Part shown: positions 34,306 through 43,266 of the stretch, piece by piece
Position numbering within the stretch: position 1 is the stretch's first letter
How the letters are laid out: every line of letters begins with the position of its first letter
Source of the DNA: Robertkochia marina
GTDB lineage: Bacteria > Bacteroidota > Bacteroidia > Flavobacteriales > Flavobacteriaceae
DNA length: 64,000 bases
Direction: 5' to 3'
Assembly (NCBI RefSeq): GCF_004799345.1
Contig: NZ_SSMC01000002.1
Location: forward strand, 682,001-746,000
Translations under genes and position numbers: made by a program
Notes under the pieces: generated by a model
Seen by the model: the letters and a program-made list of their open reading frames with translations, nothing else
Told to the model about the DNA's origin: nothing
The model's database searches: none

Positions 34306-35076
34306 TACTGAATAAGTATCCAGTTCCTGAATGATCAGTTCGTTGTTGATATCAGGAAATGTTATACCTGCAGCATCAAGATTGGAAAATACGGCATTGA
34401 GGGTTGCTGCTGCATAGACCAGTCCAATATCCCTGGCGAAGTACAATTCCATCCTCAGGATCTCTTGTTGTGCAAGTACGGGAACGGTTACAGGTACACC
34501 GTCAAGAGTGCCCGAAATGACGCCGGTGCCATTCACACTGATCACAGAGCCTGCTACATCATTATAGGTTGTTCCATTTACCGTAATACTGTTGTTTCCG
34601 TCAAGCATTTCTGATACAACCGTCAGGTCAAGGGTTATCGTATTACCCTCAAAGGGTATGACTACCTGGCTGCTTTGTTCCCCCAAAAGAGAGCCGCCAT
34701 CTCTTCCGGTATCAAGGATTATAAGATCCTCAAGGTCAAGCACCACCGGAACCGGCAGATCCAGCAACAGATCGAACTGACCGCGAACCCAAAGCTTACC
34801 GTTTTCGCTTCTTACAAACGATTGGCTTAGCAATCCTGTATAAAGTCCGTAAACAGGAGTCCTGGCCTCAAAAGCCTGGTATTCACTACCGTCAATAACA
34901 AGGGTCTCCTTGGTATAAATACTATCTCTGCCATTTTCGGCTGCAGTAACATCATAGGTCCAGAAGCTTCCTTCTGCTAAGGGGTAATATTCACCTACAC
35001 CTGTACTGTCATCATCACTGCTGGAACAGGAAACCAGACCGGAAATTAAAACCAGGGTATAAAAAAGTCTTTTCAT
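34294..35076 (-). CDS. Lipoprotein of unknown function
   Basis: The 260-residue protein has a lipoprotein signal (LVSCSSSDDD, Cys18, followed by the Ser/Asp stretch typical of surface-exposed Bacteroidota lipoproteins). The mature domain is beta-rich, beginning YYPLAEGSFWTYDVTA, a start seen in many uncharacterised flavobacterial lipoproteins. There are internal hydrophobic strands but no catalytic motif. Its 3' end overlaps the FAD oxidase gene by 12 bases in convergent orientation. Confidence 0.75.
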   Translation of the reverse strand: MKRLFYTLVLISGLVSCSSSDDDSTGVGEYYPLAEGSFWTYDVTAAENGRDSIYTKETLVIDGSEYQAFEARTPVYGLYTGLLSQSFVRSENGKLWVRGQFDLLLDLPVPVVLDLEDLIILDTGRDGGSLLGEQSSQVVIPFEGNTITLDLTVVSEMLDGNNSITVNGTTYNDVAGSVISVNGTGVISGTLDGVPVTVPVLAQQEILRMELYFARDIGLVYAAATLNAVFSNLDAAGITFPDINNELIIQELDTYSVSTP

Positions 35077-35379
35077 AATACAACCATTTTCTCCCTTAAT
35101 TTACTGAAAATAGCAAGGCAAAACACCAAATATCGGTACTGTACCGGATGTTTTGTTTAGATGCATTAATTACCCTGCGTAAGAAATGATAAGGTCAGGA
35201 AAATCATTTTATGGGTAAGATTAAAATATGCCACCCCCCCGTATTTATTGATTACTAACCTTTTGTGAGAATAGGGGTGTTTAGTAAGGCAACACTTGTA
35301 AATAACTTTAATTTACCTTAGTTGTTTTTAATTTTTGATTATTGGCTTTAACGTCTATTTTTGTTCAAAATCGATATGA
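35077..35379. other. 303-base divergent intergenic region, lipoprotein / aroC
   Basis: AT-rich. It contains the aroC promoter at its right end and a run of eight C at about 35232-35239. No gene or repeat was recognised. Confidence 0.6.
35335..35363 (+). promoter_or_regulatory. Bacteroidota-type promoter of aroC
   Basis: TTG at 35335-35337, an 18-base spacer and TATTTTTG at 35356-35363. The box ends only 16 bases before the aroC ATG, so the mRNA leader would be about ten bases. Confidence 0.7.
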
Positions 35380-36444
35380 ATGGCAGGAAATTCCTTTGGC
35401 AATCTCTTTAAAGTAAGCACCTTCGGGGAATCGCATGGCGAGGCTCTGGGAGGTGTCATTGACGGTTGCCCGGCGGGTATTGAAATAGATCTGGAAGCTG
35501 TTCAACAAGAGTTGAACCGCCGAAAGCCAGGTCAATCTTCTATTGTAACCCAGCGAAAAGAGCCTGATCAGGTTCGTTTGGTTTCCGGAATATTTGAAGG
35601 GAAAACCACGGGTACGCCTATTGGATTTATTATTGAAAACACCAATCAGCGCTCAAAGGATTATTCTCACATAAAAGATCAATACCGGCCTTCTCATGCT
35701 GATAAGGTGTATGATGAGAAGTACGGATTTCGCGATTACAGGGGTGGGGGCAGAAGCTCAGCCAGAGAAACTGCCAGTAGGGTAGTGGCCGGAGCCATTG
35801 CCAAACAATTCCTTGCGGGTATCGAGATCAAGGCCTATGTATCGTCTGTAGGAACCCTTCATTTGAATAAACCCTATAACGAACTGGATCTTCAAAATAC
35901 GGAAAATAACCCGGTAAGATGCCCTGATGCCGCCATGGCCGAGACCATGGAAGACTACATTAAAAAGATTCGTAAAGAAGGGGATACGGTTGGCGGTGTT
36001 GTATCGTGTGTGATCAAAGGAGTGCCTTCAGGATTGGGAGAACCGGTATTCGACAAGCTGCACGCTGAACTGGGTAAGGCCATGCTTTCTATCAATGCAG
36101 TTAAAGGCTTTGAATACGGGAGTGGTTTCGCGGGAGCAGAAATGAAAGGCAGTGAGCATAACGATCTTTTTAATGCCGATGGCACCACAAGATCTAATTT
36201 TTCAGGCGGTATCCAGGGTGGTATCAGTAACGGAGAGGATATTTATTTCCGTGTGGCCTTCAAACCGGTAGCTACCATTATGCAAAAACAATCGACCATC
36301 AATAAAGACGGTGAACAGGTGGAAATGCAGGGTAAAGGACGACACGACCCCTGCGTCGTACCCCGGGCAGTTCCTATAGTAGAGGCTATGGCAGCCCTGG
36401 TACTTGCCGACAATATGCTTACAAAACGAAGTAATAAAATTTAA
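35380..36444 (+). CDS. aroC: Chorismate synthase
   Basis: The 354-residue enzyme makes the last step of the shikimate pathway, 5-enolpyruvylshikimate-3-phosphate to chorismate, using reduced FMN. Family signatures are [19 protein letters not shown] at the N-terminus, [17 protein letters not shown] in the middle and [18 protein letters not shown] near the C-terminus. The length is normal. The symporter gene follows 16 bases downstream on the same strand, suggesting one transcript although the functions are unrelated. Confidence 0.97.
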   Translation: MAGNSFGNLFKVSTFGESHGEALGGVIDGCPAGIEIDLEAVQQELNRRKPGQSSIVTQRKEPDQVRLVSGIFEGKTTGTPIGFIIENTNQRSKDYSHIKDQYRPSHADKVYDEKYGFRDYRGGGRSSARETASRVVAGAIAKQFLAGIEIKAYVSSVGTLHLNKPYNELDLQNTENNPVRCPDAAMAETMEDYIKKIRKEGDTVGGVVSCVIKGVPSGLGEPVFDKLHAELGKAMLSINAVKGFEYGSGFAGAEMKGSEHNDLFNADGTTRSNFSGGIQGGISNGEDIYFRVAFKPVATIMQKQSTINKDGEQVEMQGKGRHDPCVVPRAVPIVEAMAALVLADNMLTKRSNKI

Positions 36445-36460
36445 CCCTAATACTTGATAC

Positions 36461-37891
36461 ATGAAAAAACTCGCTTTGCATTGGCAAATCATTATAGGAT
36501 TGGTGTTGGGTGTGGTCTGGGCTATTCTCTCCAGTAAATTCGGATGGAGTGAATTTACCCTTAACTGGATCGCCCCTTTTGGAACCATCTTTATAAACCT
36601 GTTGAAATTGATCGCTGTTCCCCTGGTATTGTTTTCTATTATCAATGGGGTAGCGAATATCGGAGACCCTTCCAGTTTAGGCAGAATGGGAGGGAAGACC
36701 CTTTTAGCGTATCTGATCACCACCATACTGGCAGTTACTGTAGGGTTAACCTTGGTGAACCTTATGGTACCAGGAAAGCTTGTTGATGAACAAAGCCGGA
36801 TCGATAACCGAATAAGTTATGAGATCTGGGCTGCATCTGAAGGTCTGGAGATCAAAGACGGTATCAATTATCTCCAGGATCCTGCCTATATGCAGCGCGC
36901 CAAAGAGATCTCAGACATTTCGGGAAAAGAACTACAGGACGCGGTGGTCAATGAAAAAATGCAAACTGCGAGCAAGGCCAAGGAAGCAGGGCCTTTACAG
37001 CCATTGGTAGACATTGTTCCTCAGAATATTTTCATTTCACTGGGCGATAACGGCCTCATGCTACAGGTTATATTCTTCGCCCTGTTCTTTGGTATCAGTT
37101 TACTATTTATCCCAAGAGATAAAGCACAACCGGTAATGGATTTTATGGATGGCGTTATGGAGGTTTTCCTGAAAATGGTAGACCTCGTTATGAGAGCCGC
37201 CCCCTTCTTTGTGTTCGCTTTATTAGCCGGAGTAGTAAGCCAGATGGCAGGAGATGATATCAATAAGGTTACAGAGATCTTTAAAGGTTTGAGCTGGTAC
37301 TCGCTGGCCGTATTCCTCGGACTCATGCTTATGATCTTTGTGGTTTATCCTTTGATCGTTAAGATCTTTATCAAAGGGATCTCATATATAGGCTTTTTCA
37401 AGGCGATCAGCCCTGCTCAGACCCTTGCCTTTTCAACATCCAGTAGTGCTGCCACCCTTCCGGTAACCATGGAATGTGTAGAAGATAATTTAGGAGTAGA
37501 TAAGAAGATCACCAGCTTTGTACTTCCGATAGGAGCTACAGTAAATATGGATGGAACCTGTCTGTACCAGGCAGTGGCCGTTGTATTTCTTGCCCAGTTG
37601 CACATGATCGATCTTACCCTGGGACAACAGCTAACCATTGTACTTACAGCTACCCTGGCCTCAATAGGTTCTGCAGCAGTGCCAAGTGCAGGTCTGGTCA
37701 TGTTGATCATTGTATTGCAGTCGGTAGGATTAAATCCGGCCTGGATCGCCATTATTCTGCCGGTAGACCGTATTTTAGATATGTGCAGAACAGTTGTGAA
37801 TGTTACCGGAGATGCCACAGTGTCTTCGCTGATCGCCAAGAGTGAAGGGATGTTAAATTATCCCGGAAGAAACCTCAGAAAAGGATGGTAA
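36461..37891 (+). CDS. Dicarboxylate/amino-acid:cation symporter (DAACS family)
   Basis: The 476-residue protein is polytopic with the GltPh-like fold. The serine-rich re-entrant hairpin is AFSTSSSAATLPVT, the NMDGT sodium-binding motif is in GATVNMDGTCLYQA, and the last helix carries DRILDMCRTVVNVTGD (substrate Arg and Asp). It imports glutamate, aspartate or C4-dicarboxylates with Na+ or H+. An insert of about 75 residues between the second and third helices (about 105-185) is larger than in GltPh. It is probably transcribed with aroC and ends at a strong terminator. Confidence 0.93.
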   Translation: MKKLALHWQIIIGLVLGVVWAILSSKFGWSEFTLNWIAPFGTIFINLLKLIAVPLVLFSIINGVANIGDPSSLGRMGGKTLLAYLITTILAVTVGLTLVNLMVPGKLVDEQSRIDNRISYEIWAASEGLEIKDGINYLQDPAYMQRAKEISDISGKELQDAVVNEKMQTASKAKEAGPLQPLVDIVPQNIFISLGDNGLMLQVIFFALFFGISLLFIPRDKAQPVMDFMDGVMEVFLKMVDLVMRAAPFFVFALLAGVVSQMAGDDINKVTEIFKGLSWYSLAVFLGLMLMIFVVYPLIVKIFIKGISYIGFFKAISPAQTLAFSTSSSAATLPVTMECVEDNLGVDKKITSFVLPIGATVNMDGTCLYQAVAVVFLAQLHMIDLTLGQQLTIVLTATLASIGSAAVPSAGLVMLIIVLQSVGLNPAWIAIILPVDRILDMCRTVVNVTGDATVSSLIAKSEGMLNYPGRNLRKGW

Positions 37892-37913
37892 AACCACTCT
37901 AAGTAAAACCCTT

Positions 37914-37942
37914 AAAAGCGTTCTTTTCAGAACGCTTTTTTT
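37914..37942 (+). terminator. Terminator after symporter gene
   Basis: AAAAGCGTTCT / AGAACGCTTTT with a four-base loop and trailing T-run. Confidence 0.88.
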
Positions 37943-38126
37943 ATGCCTTATTTTTAAACAAGAAATTGCCCAAAAACAGGGGGCGATTTTCACATACAAA
38001 AACAGCGACTTCACAACAAAAATTTGAAATCATCCTACTAGGTAGATATTTTAGATGGCAGATTAAAGGAATATTTTAGCCCTAAAGAAATATGAGCCTA
38101 CAGATCTTACCTGAACCCTACATAAG

Positions 38127-38164
38127 AAAGCTTTCGGTACCCTAGTTCTGAAAGCTTTTTTCTC
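38127..38164 (+). terminator. Second, unassigned terminator-like hairpin
   Basis: AAAGCTTTC / GAAAGCTTT, a 9-bp perfect stem with a 14-base loop and six T. It lies between the symporter's own terminator and the HPt gene, so it would end a short transcript or act as an attenuator for the HPt-receiver pair. Confidence 0.6.
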
Positions 38165-38206
38165 ATTTTTAAAACAAAATGACTAATCCCCCAAACACTA
38201 AAAAAA

Positions 38207-38581
38207 TTGATCTTGAATACTACAGATAAAACACAAAGGGTAAATATTTTAAAATTGTTTGAATATTGCCTGAATGACAGAGAGAACCTGAAGGAGTTAC
38301 TCGAGCTTCTCAATGAAAGGGTAGAAGAGTTCCTTGCTTCGGCCAGAATGTACCTTAAGGCCAAAGACCGGTTTTCGATCGCAAGAGTGAGTCACAGGCT
38401 GCGAAACAGTTTACTGATGATCGAAGCGAGAGGGCTGCTTGACTTTCTCGATGTTATTGAACACGAATGTCAGCAACTTGATTCGATAGTATTCCTTGAA
38501 AAACTCCTGGAAGACTTTGAGGCAGAATACCGTTTGGTACAAGCAGATATTCAACAACAAATGAAGAGACTTTATGCCTGA
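38207..38581 (+). CDS. HPt (histidine phosphotransfer) domain protein
   Basis: The protein of about 124 residues is all-helical and consists of a single HPt domain. The phospho-accepting His is H63 in RVSHRLRNSLLMI, comparable to the usual AHKLKGSS. No ATG or GTG suits the N-terminus; TTG at 38207 (or 38213) is the best start. A nearby ATG at 38179 is in another frame and stops after 16 codons. The last eight bases overlap the receiver gene (ATGCCTGA), so the two are translationally coupled. It would shuttle phosphate in a multistep phosphorelay; the partner kinase is not in the window. Confidence 0.72.
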   Translation: MILNTTDKTQRVNILKLFEYCLNDRENLKELLELLNERVEEFLASARMYLKAKDRFSIARVSHRLRNSLLMIEARGLLDFLDVIEHECQQLDSIVFLEKLLEDFEAEYRLVQADIQQQMKRLYA

Positions 38582-38954
38582 TAAAAAACTAATACTCATA
38601 GCAGAGGAAGATAAGATGCAAGCTACCTTGTTGGCTTTCCGCCTGAGACGGAATGGTTACAGGGTAGAACAGGTAAGTCATGGAGAGGCTGCTTTGAACT
38701 TCCTTAAACAATATATTCCCGATATGATCATCTGTGGTATCGAAATGCCGGGACTTCATACGTTTGACCTATTAAAATTTGCCCGTAAGCGATACAATAG
38801 AGAAGTTCCTATTGTAGTACTGACCACCAGTTCGGAGAATCGTTTACATTCCAAACTGTTTGAAGCGGGAGCTACCGAATGTATGACCAAACCCGTTGAT
38901 CCATCATCCTTTCTCGATATGGTAGAACTGGAATTAGGGCAGTATAAATTTTAA
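38574..38954 (+). CDS. Receiver-domain protein lacking the phosphoacceptor Asp
   Basis: The 126-residue protein is a stand-alone CheY-like receiver. The acidic pair is kept (LIAEEDK), as are the switch Thr (VVLTTSSE) and Lys (MTKPVD). The phosphoacceptor position, however, is Gly55 in PDMIICGIEMPG, where the family has Asp (for example LDIMMPG). The codon is GGT at 38736-38738, one base from GAT. It is therefore either a pseudo-receiver that binds without phosphorylation, or a point mutation or sequencing error. It overlaps the upstream HPt gene by eight bases. Confidence 0.85.
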   Translation: MPDKKLILIAEEDKMQATLLAFRLRRNGYRVEQVSHGEAALNFLKQYIPDMIICGIEMPGLHTFDLLKFARKRYNREVPIVVLTTSSENRLHSKLFEAGATECMTKPVDPSSFLDMVELELGQYKF

Positions 38955-39462
38955 AGCTTATGTACTGACACCTGTTTTTCAGTTACTAAGTCCGAAGAAT
39001 TAGAACCGTGTAATTGATTGTTTTTCTGTAAGTTAAAACTCCAAACTCCCCAAGTATAATCTTTCACAACGTAATAAAACAGTTACACAACATTGAATTT
39101 TTTAATCCGAATATAGCGTCTACATTTACTTTGCTCCTGAAGGTTAACCCAAATAGCTTTCAGGAACTGAACCTAAAAAATTAACTGCAAATCTTATCTG
39201 AACTTAACCTATTGATTGCAGCTTAAAATTTGGAAAATTTTAGATGAGAAGATCGCCCCATTAGTTCTTCTCAGATTGAAGAGAGTTTTTTCGGGTTTTC
39301 ATCAAAACCGATTGGTTGTTTTCATTGCCGGCCTTCTTACTTTGAGTTCTAAGATGCATTTGCACAAGAGTTTAAAGTAAGGAGGCCGGCTGCTTTCACA
39401 ATGTTTTAAGACTTTCTTTTCAAGGAAAAATCGTATCTTTTATATCAAAAATTACGCTTTCC
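38955..39462. other. 508-base AT-rich intergenic region with structured segments
   Basis: No gene seen. It contains a weak inverted repeat TCCTGAAG...CTTTCAGGA (about 39135-39165), a small hairpin GAGAAGA / TCTTCTC (about 39247-39273) and a strong 17-bp stem at 39327-39390. The right end precedes the CarboxypepD_reg gene, with a near-match -7 box (TATCTTTT, about 39436). Confidence 0.6.
39327..39390. other. Large hairpin, possible structured RNA
   Basis: GCCGGCCTTCTTACTTT (39327-39343) pairs with AAAGTAAGGAGGCCGGC (39374-39390) over 17 positions with a single G-T wobble. The loop is 30 bases. There is no T-run, so it does not look like an intrinsic terminator. The GC-rich base of the stem stands out in AT-rich surroundings. 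Confidence 0.7.
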
Positions 39463-40761
39463 ATGAGATCATATTATACACCCATCCTTACCTGCCTGCT
39501 CTTCTTTCTTCTGGCAGCTACCAAAGGGTTTGCCACCAATGCTTTTGATCATGCAGAATTTGTTCAGGATTCCGTTCAGGTAAAAGAGTTCAAAGGAACG
39601 GTGATCGCGGCCGATACCGAAAAAGAATTGGTATTTGCCACCATAGCGGTAGAGAATACCAACATAAGTACCATTACCAATGCAGAGGGTAGCTTTTCTC
39701 TTAAGGTACCCCTTGCCATGGCCGAAGGGTACGTGACCATCTCCTTTTTGGGCTACGAAACCCAGAGGATCAGCCTGAACAAATTCACAAGGAACGGAAA
39801 CATCATAAGATTAACTCCGGCTGCCATTCCTTTACAAGAGGTGAGTGTAAGCAGTCCTAAAAACGCCTTGTCTCTTGTGGAAAGCATGCTTAAAAAACGA
39901 GGCGACAATTACATTGACACCCCTGTTAAAATGACCGCTTTCTACAGAGAAACTATTAAAAAAAGACGGCGGGATGCCTCCTTATCTGAAGCAGTGGTCA
40001 ATATCTATAAACAACCCAACAGCAGTACCCGGGGTGATATTGTTACCTTATTCAAATCGAGAAAAAGCACCAATTATAATCGCCTTGACACCATAGCAGT
40101 AAAGTTACAAGGAGGTCCCTTTACGCCTCTCTACCTTGATATAATGAAATATCCGAGCAATATATTTACCGATTATATGATGGAGAGTTATGACTTCACC
40201 TTTGACCGACCTACCCAGGTAAACGATCGTTCTGTATATGTTGTAAACTTTAAGCAAAAACCGGAAGAGCTTGAACCCCTTTATTACGGGAAATTGTACA
40301 TAGAAACAGAGACCCATGCCCTGGTTAGTGCCGTTTTTAATCTCAATGTTGAAAACCGCGAATTAGCCAGTGAACTTCTGGTTCGAAAAAAACCTGCGGG
40401 TACCAGTGTATATCCCACCGATGCAGCCTACCGTGTAGACTACCGCATTAAAGATGGCAAATGGTATTACGGCTACAGCAACGTGCAGTTGGCAGTGGTG
40501 GTGAACAAAAAAAGAAAATTATTCAATTCCAAATATTACCTGAACAGCGAAATGGCCATTACCGACTGGGAACCCTATGACAATAGTGAGCGTATTCGGT
40601 CTAAAAACCGGCTTCGTTCCAGTATTATAATTTCTGACAAGGCGTCCGGATTTTCAGATCCTGATTTTTGGGGGCCTTATAATGTTATTGAGCCTGAAAA
40701 ATCCATAGAATCTGCTATTGAAAAGATCCAAAGGCAGTTGGAAAAGGAAAATGACGCCTGA
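39463..40761 (+). CDS. Secreted CarboxypepD_reg-like domain protein
   Basis: The 432-residue protein has a signal peptide (about 1-24, LLAATKGFA) and a carboxypeptidase-regulatory-like fold (about 43-125: FKGTVIAADTEKELVFATIA, TITNAEGSFSLKV, SFLGYETQRISL). A C-terminal domain of about 300 residues is common in Bacteroidota, with MTAFYRETIKKRRRDASLSE and repeated strands, but no TonB plug or barrel. It probably lies in the periplasm or at the outer membrane. Function unknown. It is followed 100 bases later by another secreted protein gene. Confidence 0.82.
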   Translation: MRSYYTPILTCLLFFLLAATKGFATNAFDHAEFVQDSVQVKEFKGTVIAADTEKELVFATIAVENTNISTITNAEGSFSLKVPLAMAEGYVTISFLGYETQRISLNKFTRNGNIIRLTPAAIPLQEVSVSSPKNALSLVESMLKKRGDNYIDTPVKMTAFYRETIKKRRRDASLSEAVVNIYKQPNSSTRGDIVTLFKSRKSTNYNRLDTIAVKLQGGPFTPLYLDIMKYPSNIFTDYMMESYDFTFDRPTQVNDRSVYVVNFKQKPEELEPLYYGKLYIETETHALVSAVFNLNVENRELASELLVRKKPAGTSVYPTDAAYRVDYRIKDGKWYYGYSNVQLAVVVNKKRKLFNSKYYLNSEMAITDWEPYDNSERIRSKNRLRSSIIISDKASGFSDPDFWGPYNVIEPEKSIESAIEKIQRQLEKENDA

Positions 40762-40862
40762 TAAAACGCCTGCCATAGCTTTTTAAAGTAATTATGATGT
40801 AATCCGCTTTTTTGGCATTATTTTAGCGGTATGTTGGATGATCAACCCGTGTAAAAGTTACA

Positions 40863-41501
40863 ATGAAGAAACAGTTCTTTTATATCACCTTTTTTCTGAT
40901 CTTCTTCTTAGGAGGGATTATTCAGGTATCTGCCCAGGGAGAGCTACCCAAGGAACCGATAAAAATAGAAGGTATTAACACCAAAAAGGACAACAATACA
41001 GGGTTAATGGAGTTGTTCAAACTACCCCCAAGCAATGCCAACTCTATGCCTGACCTGAACGAAAAAAGAAACTTTATGATGCGGGAGCAGTTTCTTGATC
41101 CCGGAACCCAATACAAACGCAAATCGAAGAAACCGGATGCAGAGAATACCCAGGCAGGTGCCACCACGAATCAATTTCTTGGCGATTTTCGCAGTAATGG
41201 GAAGTTCGTTAAGATCGTGTGCCGGGATCACCAGTATGTAGACGGTGATCGTGTGCGAATCTTCATGAATGATAAGGTGGTACAACCCAATGTATTACTT
41301 GATGCATCCTACAGGGGCATCTATGTAGATCTCGTTCCCGGTTTTAATAAAATTGACTTCCAGGCCCTGAATCAGGGGAGTTCCGGCCCGAACACTGCTG
41401 CTTTAGCCGTTTTTGATGATCAGGGCAATGTGATCTCGGTTAAAGAATGGAATCTGGCAACCGGGGTTAAGGCTACCATGATCATTGTAAAAGAAGATTA
41501 A
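40863..41501 (+). CDS. Secreted protein of unknown function
   Basis: The 212-residue protein has a signal peptide (about 1-24, GGIIQVSAQ). A low-complexity, Lys/Asn-rich region with KEPIKIEGINTKKDNNTG and LFKLPPSNANS follows. A C-terminal domain of about 100 residues (from FLGDFRSNGKFVKIVCRDHQ to ATGVKATMIIVKED) is beta-rich, with VDGDRVRIFMNDKVVQPNV. No catalytic motif. It is probably a small periplasmic or surface protein. Its proximity to the CarboxypepD_reg gene suggests, but does not prove, joint expression. Confidence 0.75.
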   Translation: MKKQFFYITFFLIFFLGGIIQVSAQGELPKEPIKIEGINTKKDNNTGLMELFKLPPSNANSMPDLNEKRNFMMREQFLDPGTQYKRKSKKPDAENTQAGATTNQFLGDFRSNGKFVKIVCRDHQYVDGDRVRIFMNDKVVQPNVLLDASYRGIYVDLVPGFNKIDFQALNQGSSGPNTAALAVFDDQGNVISVKEWNLATGVKATMIIVKED

Positions 41502-41671
41502 TTTCTTCTGTTTTCATTCCTTGTTTTTTAAAAGTGCTTCTTTAGTTTTATCAGACAGAATTCTTCTCAAAAAACATCTACTCTTTTTTGATAAATCACC
41601 CCTAATTCACTGTAAATGTGTAACTTGCAATAGCCGTCTTATTGGCTTAGAGCCTTTAAAACCAAGTGCAT

Positions 41672-42370
41672 ATGACAACCAACACCAACAATTCAACCGC
41701 CAGGAATCCGGAAGATTTTGGTAAAAGAATCCTAGCCGCCGTTCCTCATATTTACCCCTATTTAAAGCACCGATTATACATTGCAGAAGCCTCCGGGCTC
41801 ATTCCACGCAATATGTATAAATCGCAGGGATTACTCGATGATGCCATCGTAAATCTCTATGATTCAGAGCAAGACCTGAATGATGATCTTAAGCTCAAAC
41901 TAAAACTGTTCTCCCTTGTAGATCAACGGCTTGATGAGCTCTATAAAACAGAATCCTTTCACCGGAATACCATGAGTACCAGCGATATTCTGAAAAAGGA
42001 ATTAAATAGCCTCGAAGAGAAATTTTTCATGGATGCCGATGAAGATACCCTGATGAGTGATGAGCTGGATGATATTTCCTATCATCAGCAGGATCAGCAG
42101 AAAGATGTTTTCCTTTATGATGATGCAGAAAAGAATATTATCAGAACCCTTGAATTGAGCAATAGTGAAAGGGATCTCGATAAAAGCGAACGATTATTGC
42201 TCAATAAGATATATACCTGGTTACCCAGAAAAACCTCCAATGTTCTCGATCTCTACGTGTTTGGTAAAATGTCAGTAGATGAGATCGCAGAAATAAAAGA
42301 AGTAGACCCTGAAGAGATTCATCAGCTTATGCGAGCAGTACGCAAAAGTTTCAGAAAAAACCTGGGATAA
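41672..42370 (+). CDS. Sigma-70-like protein of unknown function
   Basis: The 232-residue protein has an N-terminal helical segment (about 17-65: FGKRILAAVPHIYPYLKHRL, GLLDDAIVNLYDSEQDL) that could correspond to sigma region 2. An acidic linker (about 110-155) and a C-terminal HTH (about 188-228: LPRKTSNVLDLYVFGKMSVD then EIAEIKEVDPEEIHQLMRAV) resembling sigma region 4 follow. The normal region 2 promoter-melting motifs are not recognisable, so it may be a diverged sigma factor or a regulator built from one. The ATG at 41672 is preferred to the GTG at 41666. No anti-sigma gene is adjacent. Confidence 0.65.
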   Translation: MTTNTNNSTARNPEDFGKRILAAVPHIYPYLKHRLYIAEASGLIPRNMYKSQGLLDDAIVNLYDSEQDLNDDLKLKLKLFSLVDQRLDELYKTESFHRNTMSTSDILKKELNSLEEKFFMDADEDTLMSDELDDISYHQQDQQKDVFLYDDAEKNIIRTLELSNSERDLDKSERLLLNKIYTWLPRKTSNVLDLYVFGKMSVDEIAEIKEVDPEEIHQLMRAVRKSFRKNLG

Positions 42371-42399
42371 AAAAAGGGAGCATTAATGCTCCCTTTTTT
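42369..42399. terminator. Bidirectional terminator, sigma-like gene / ompA-like gene
   Basis: AAAAAGGGAGCAT-TA-ATGCTCCCTTTTTT, stem at least 8 bp plus A/T tracts. Confidence 0.92.
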
Positions 42400-42435
42400 C
42401 TGTGTTAACAATTAATTTATCCGGGGGATAAAGAT

Positions 42436-43266
42436 TTATTCTGCTGCCATCAGGGCAAAGAATTTATCGATGTTTGGAAGAATTACAATTCTTGTTCTTC
42501 TGTTTTGTGCCTGCCCTTCTTTTGTCTCGTTATCGGCAATAGGGTGGAAGCTTGCTCTTCCCGCAGCGATAAGTTTTTCAGGAGCCACACCAAAATCATT
42601 TTGAAGTTTTTGAACTACAGATGAAGCTCTTAAAACACTCAGATCCCAGTTGTTTCTTAACTGCTCGGTTCTTACCGAACGGTCATCCGTATGACCTTCA
42701 ACCATTACTTCAAGACTTTCTTCAGAATTGATAACATCTGCCAGTCTTTTTAGAATATCATCAGCTTTATTGCTTACTCTGTAACTTGCGGTGTTAAAAA
42801 GCAACTCATCAGCAATAGAGATCATAACTACAGTTTCGTCGATATTAACAGCGATATCCTGATCTTCATTGATCTCACTGGATTCCATGTGTTGCTTCAG
42901 GTTATAAGCAATGGCAACATTCATAGAATCTTTAAGTGTTTTAGCATTGGCCAGTTCAGCGGGATCAACCTTTTCTAAGGTTGCCATCATTGCCGCTTTT
43001 GCGTCATTCGAAATTACTGCAACATCATTTACGTTAACCAATCTTGCATTGTTCTCTTCAGTCAGCGAATTGATCTTGTTATTGTAGTCTTCAACACGAG
43101 CCTCGATCTCAGCAAATTTAGCTTCCAACTCCTCCTTTTCAACAGTGGTCTTGGTAAGCTCACTTGTAATTTGTCCATTCTCTTCCTGAAGTGCTACATA
43201 TTTCTTTTTAGAAACGCACGAAGTCATCAGCGCTATGGCCAGAACTGTAATCGAAATTTTCTTCAT
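42436..43266 (-). CDS. OmpA-family lipoprotein with coiled coil
   Basis: The 276-residue lipoprotein (lipobox LMTSC, Cys17) has a coiled-coil stretch (about 22-75, rich in E, K, T and L) and a C-terminal OmpA peptidoglycan-binding domain (about 150-265). That domain shows VMVEGHTDDRSVR and NRRTRIVILP. It would tether the outer membrane to peptidoglycan. It ends in FFALMAAE. It is monocistronic and divergent from a small lipoprotein gene. Confidence 0.92.
   Translation of the reverse strand: MKKISITVLAIALMTSCVSKKKYVALQEENGQITSELTKTTVEKEELEAKFAEIEARVEDYNNKINSLTEENNARLVNVNDVAVISNDAKAAMMATLEKVDPAELANAKTLKDSMNVAIAYNLKQHMESSEINEDQDIAVNIDETVVMISIADELLFNTASYRVSNKADDILKRLADVINSEESLEVMVEGHTDDRSVRTEQLRNNWDLSVLRASSVVQKLQNDFGVAPEKLIAAGRASFHPIADNETKEGQAQNRRTRIVILPNIDKFFALMAAE

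Larger units (their letters stand above)
37892..38206. other. 315-base intergenic region with two terminators
   Basis: Holds the symporter terminator (37914-37942), about 180 bases without recognised genes, a 17-codon open frame (38092-38145) that runs into the second hairpin, and that hairpin itself (38127-38164). Confidence 0.6.

Noticed and set aside
38179-38229. 16-codon frame before the HPt gene as a separate gene
   Set aside because: Short, overlaps the HPt start in another frame, and has no recognisable features; mentioned only as a sign that the HPt start is uncertain.
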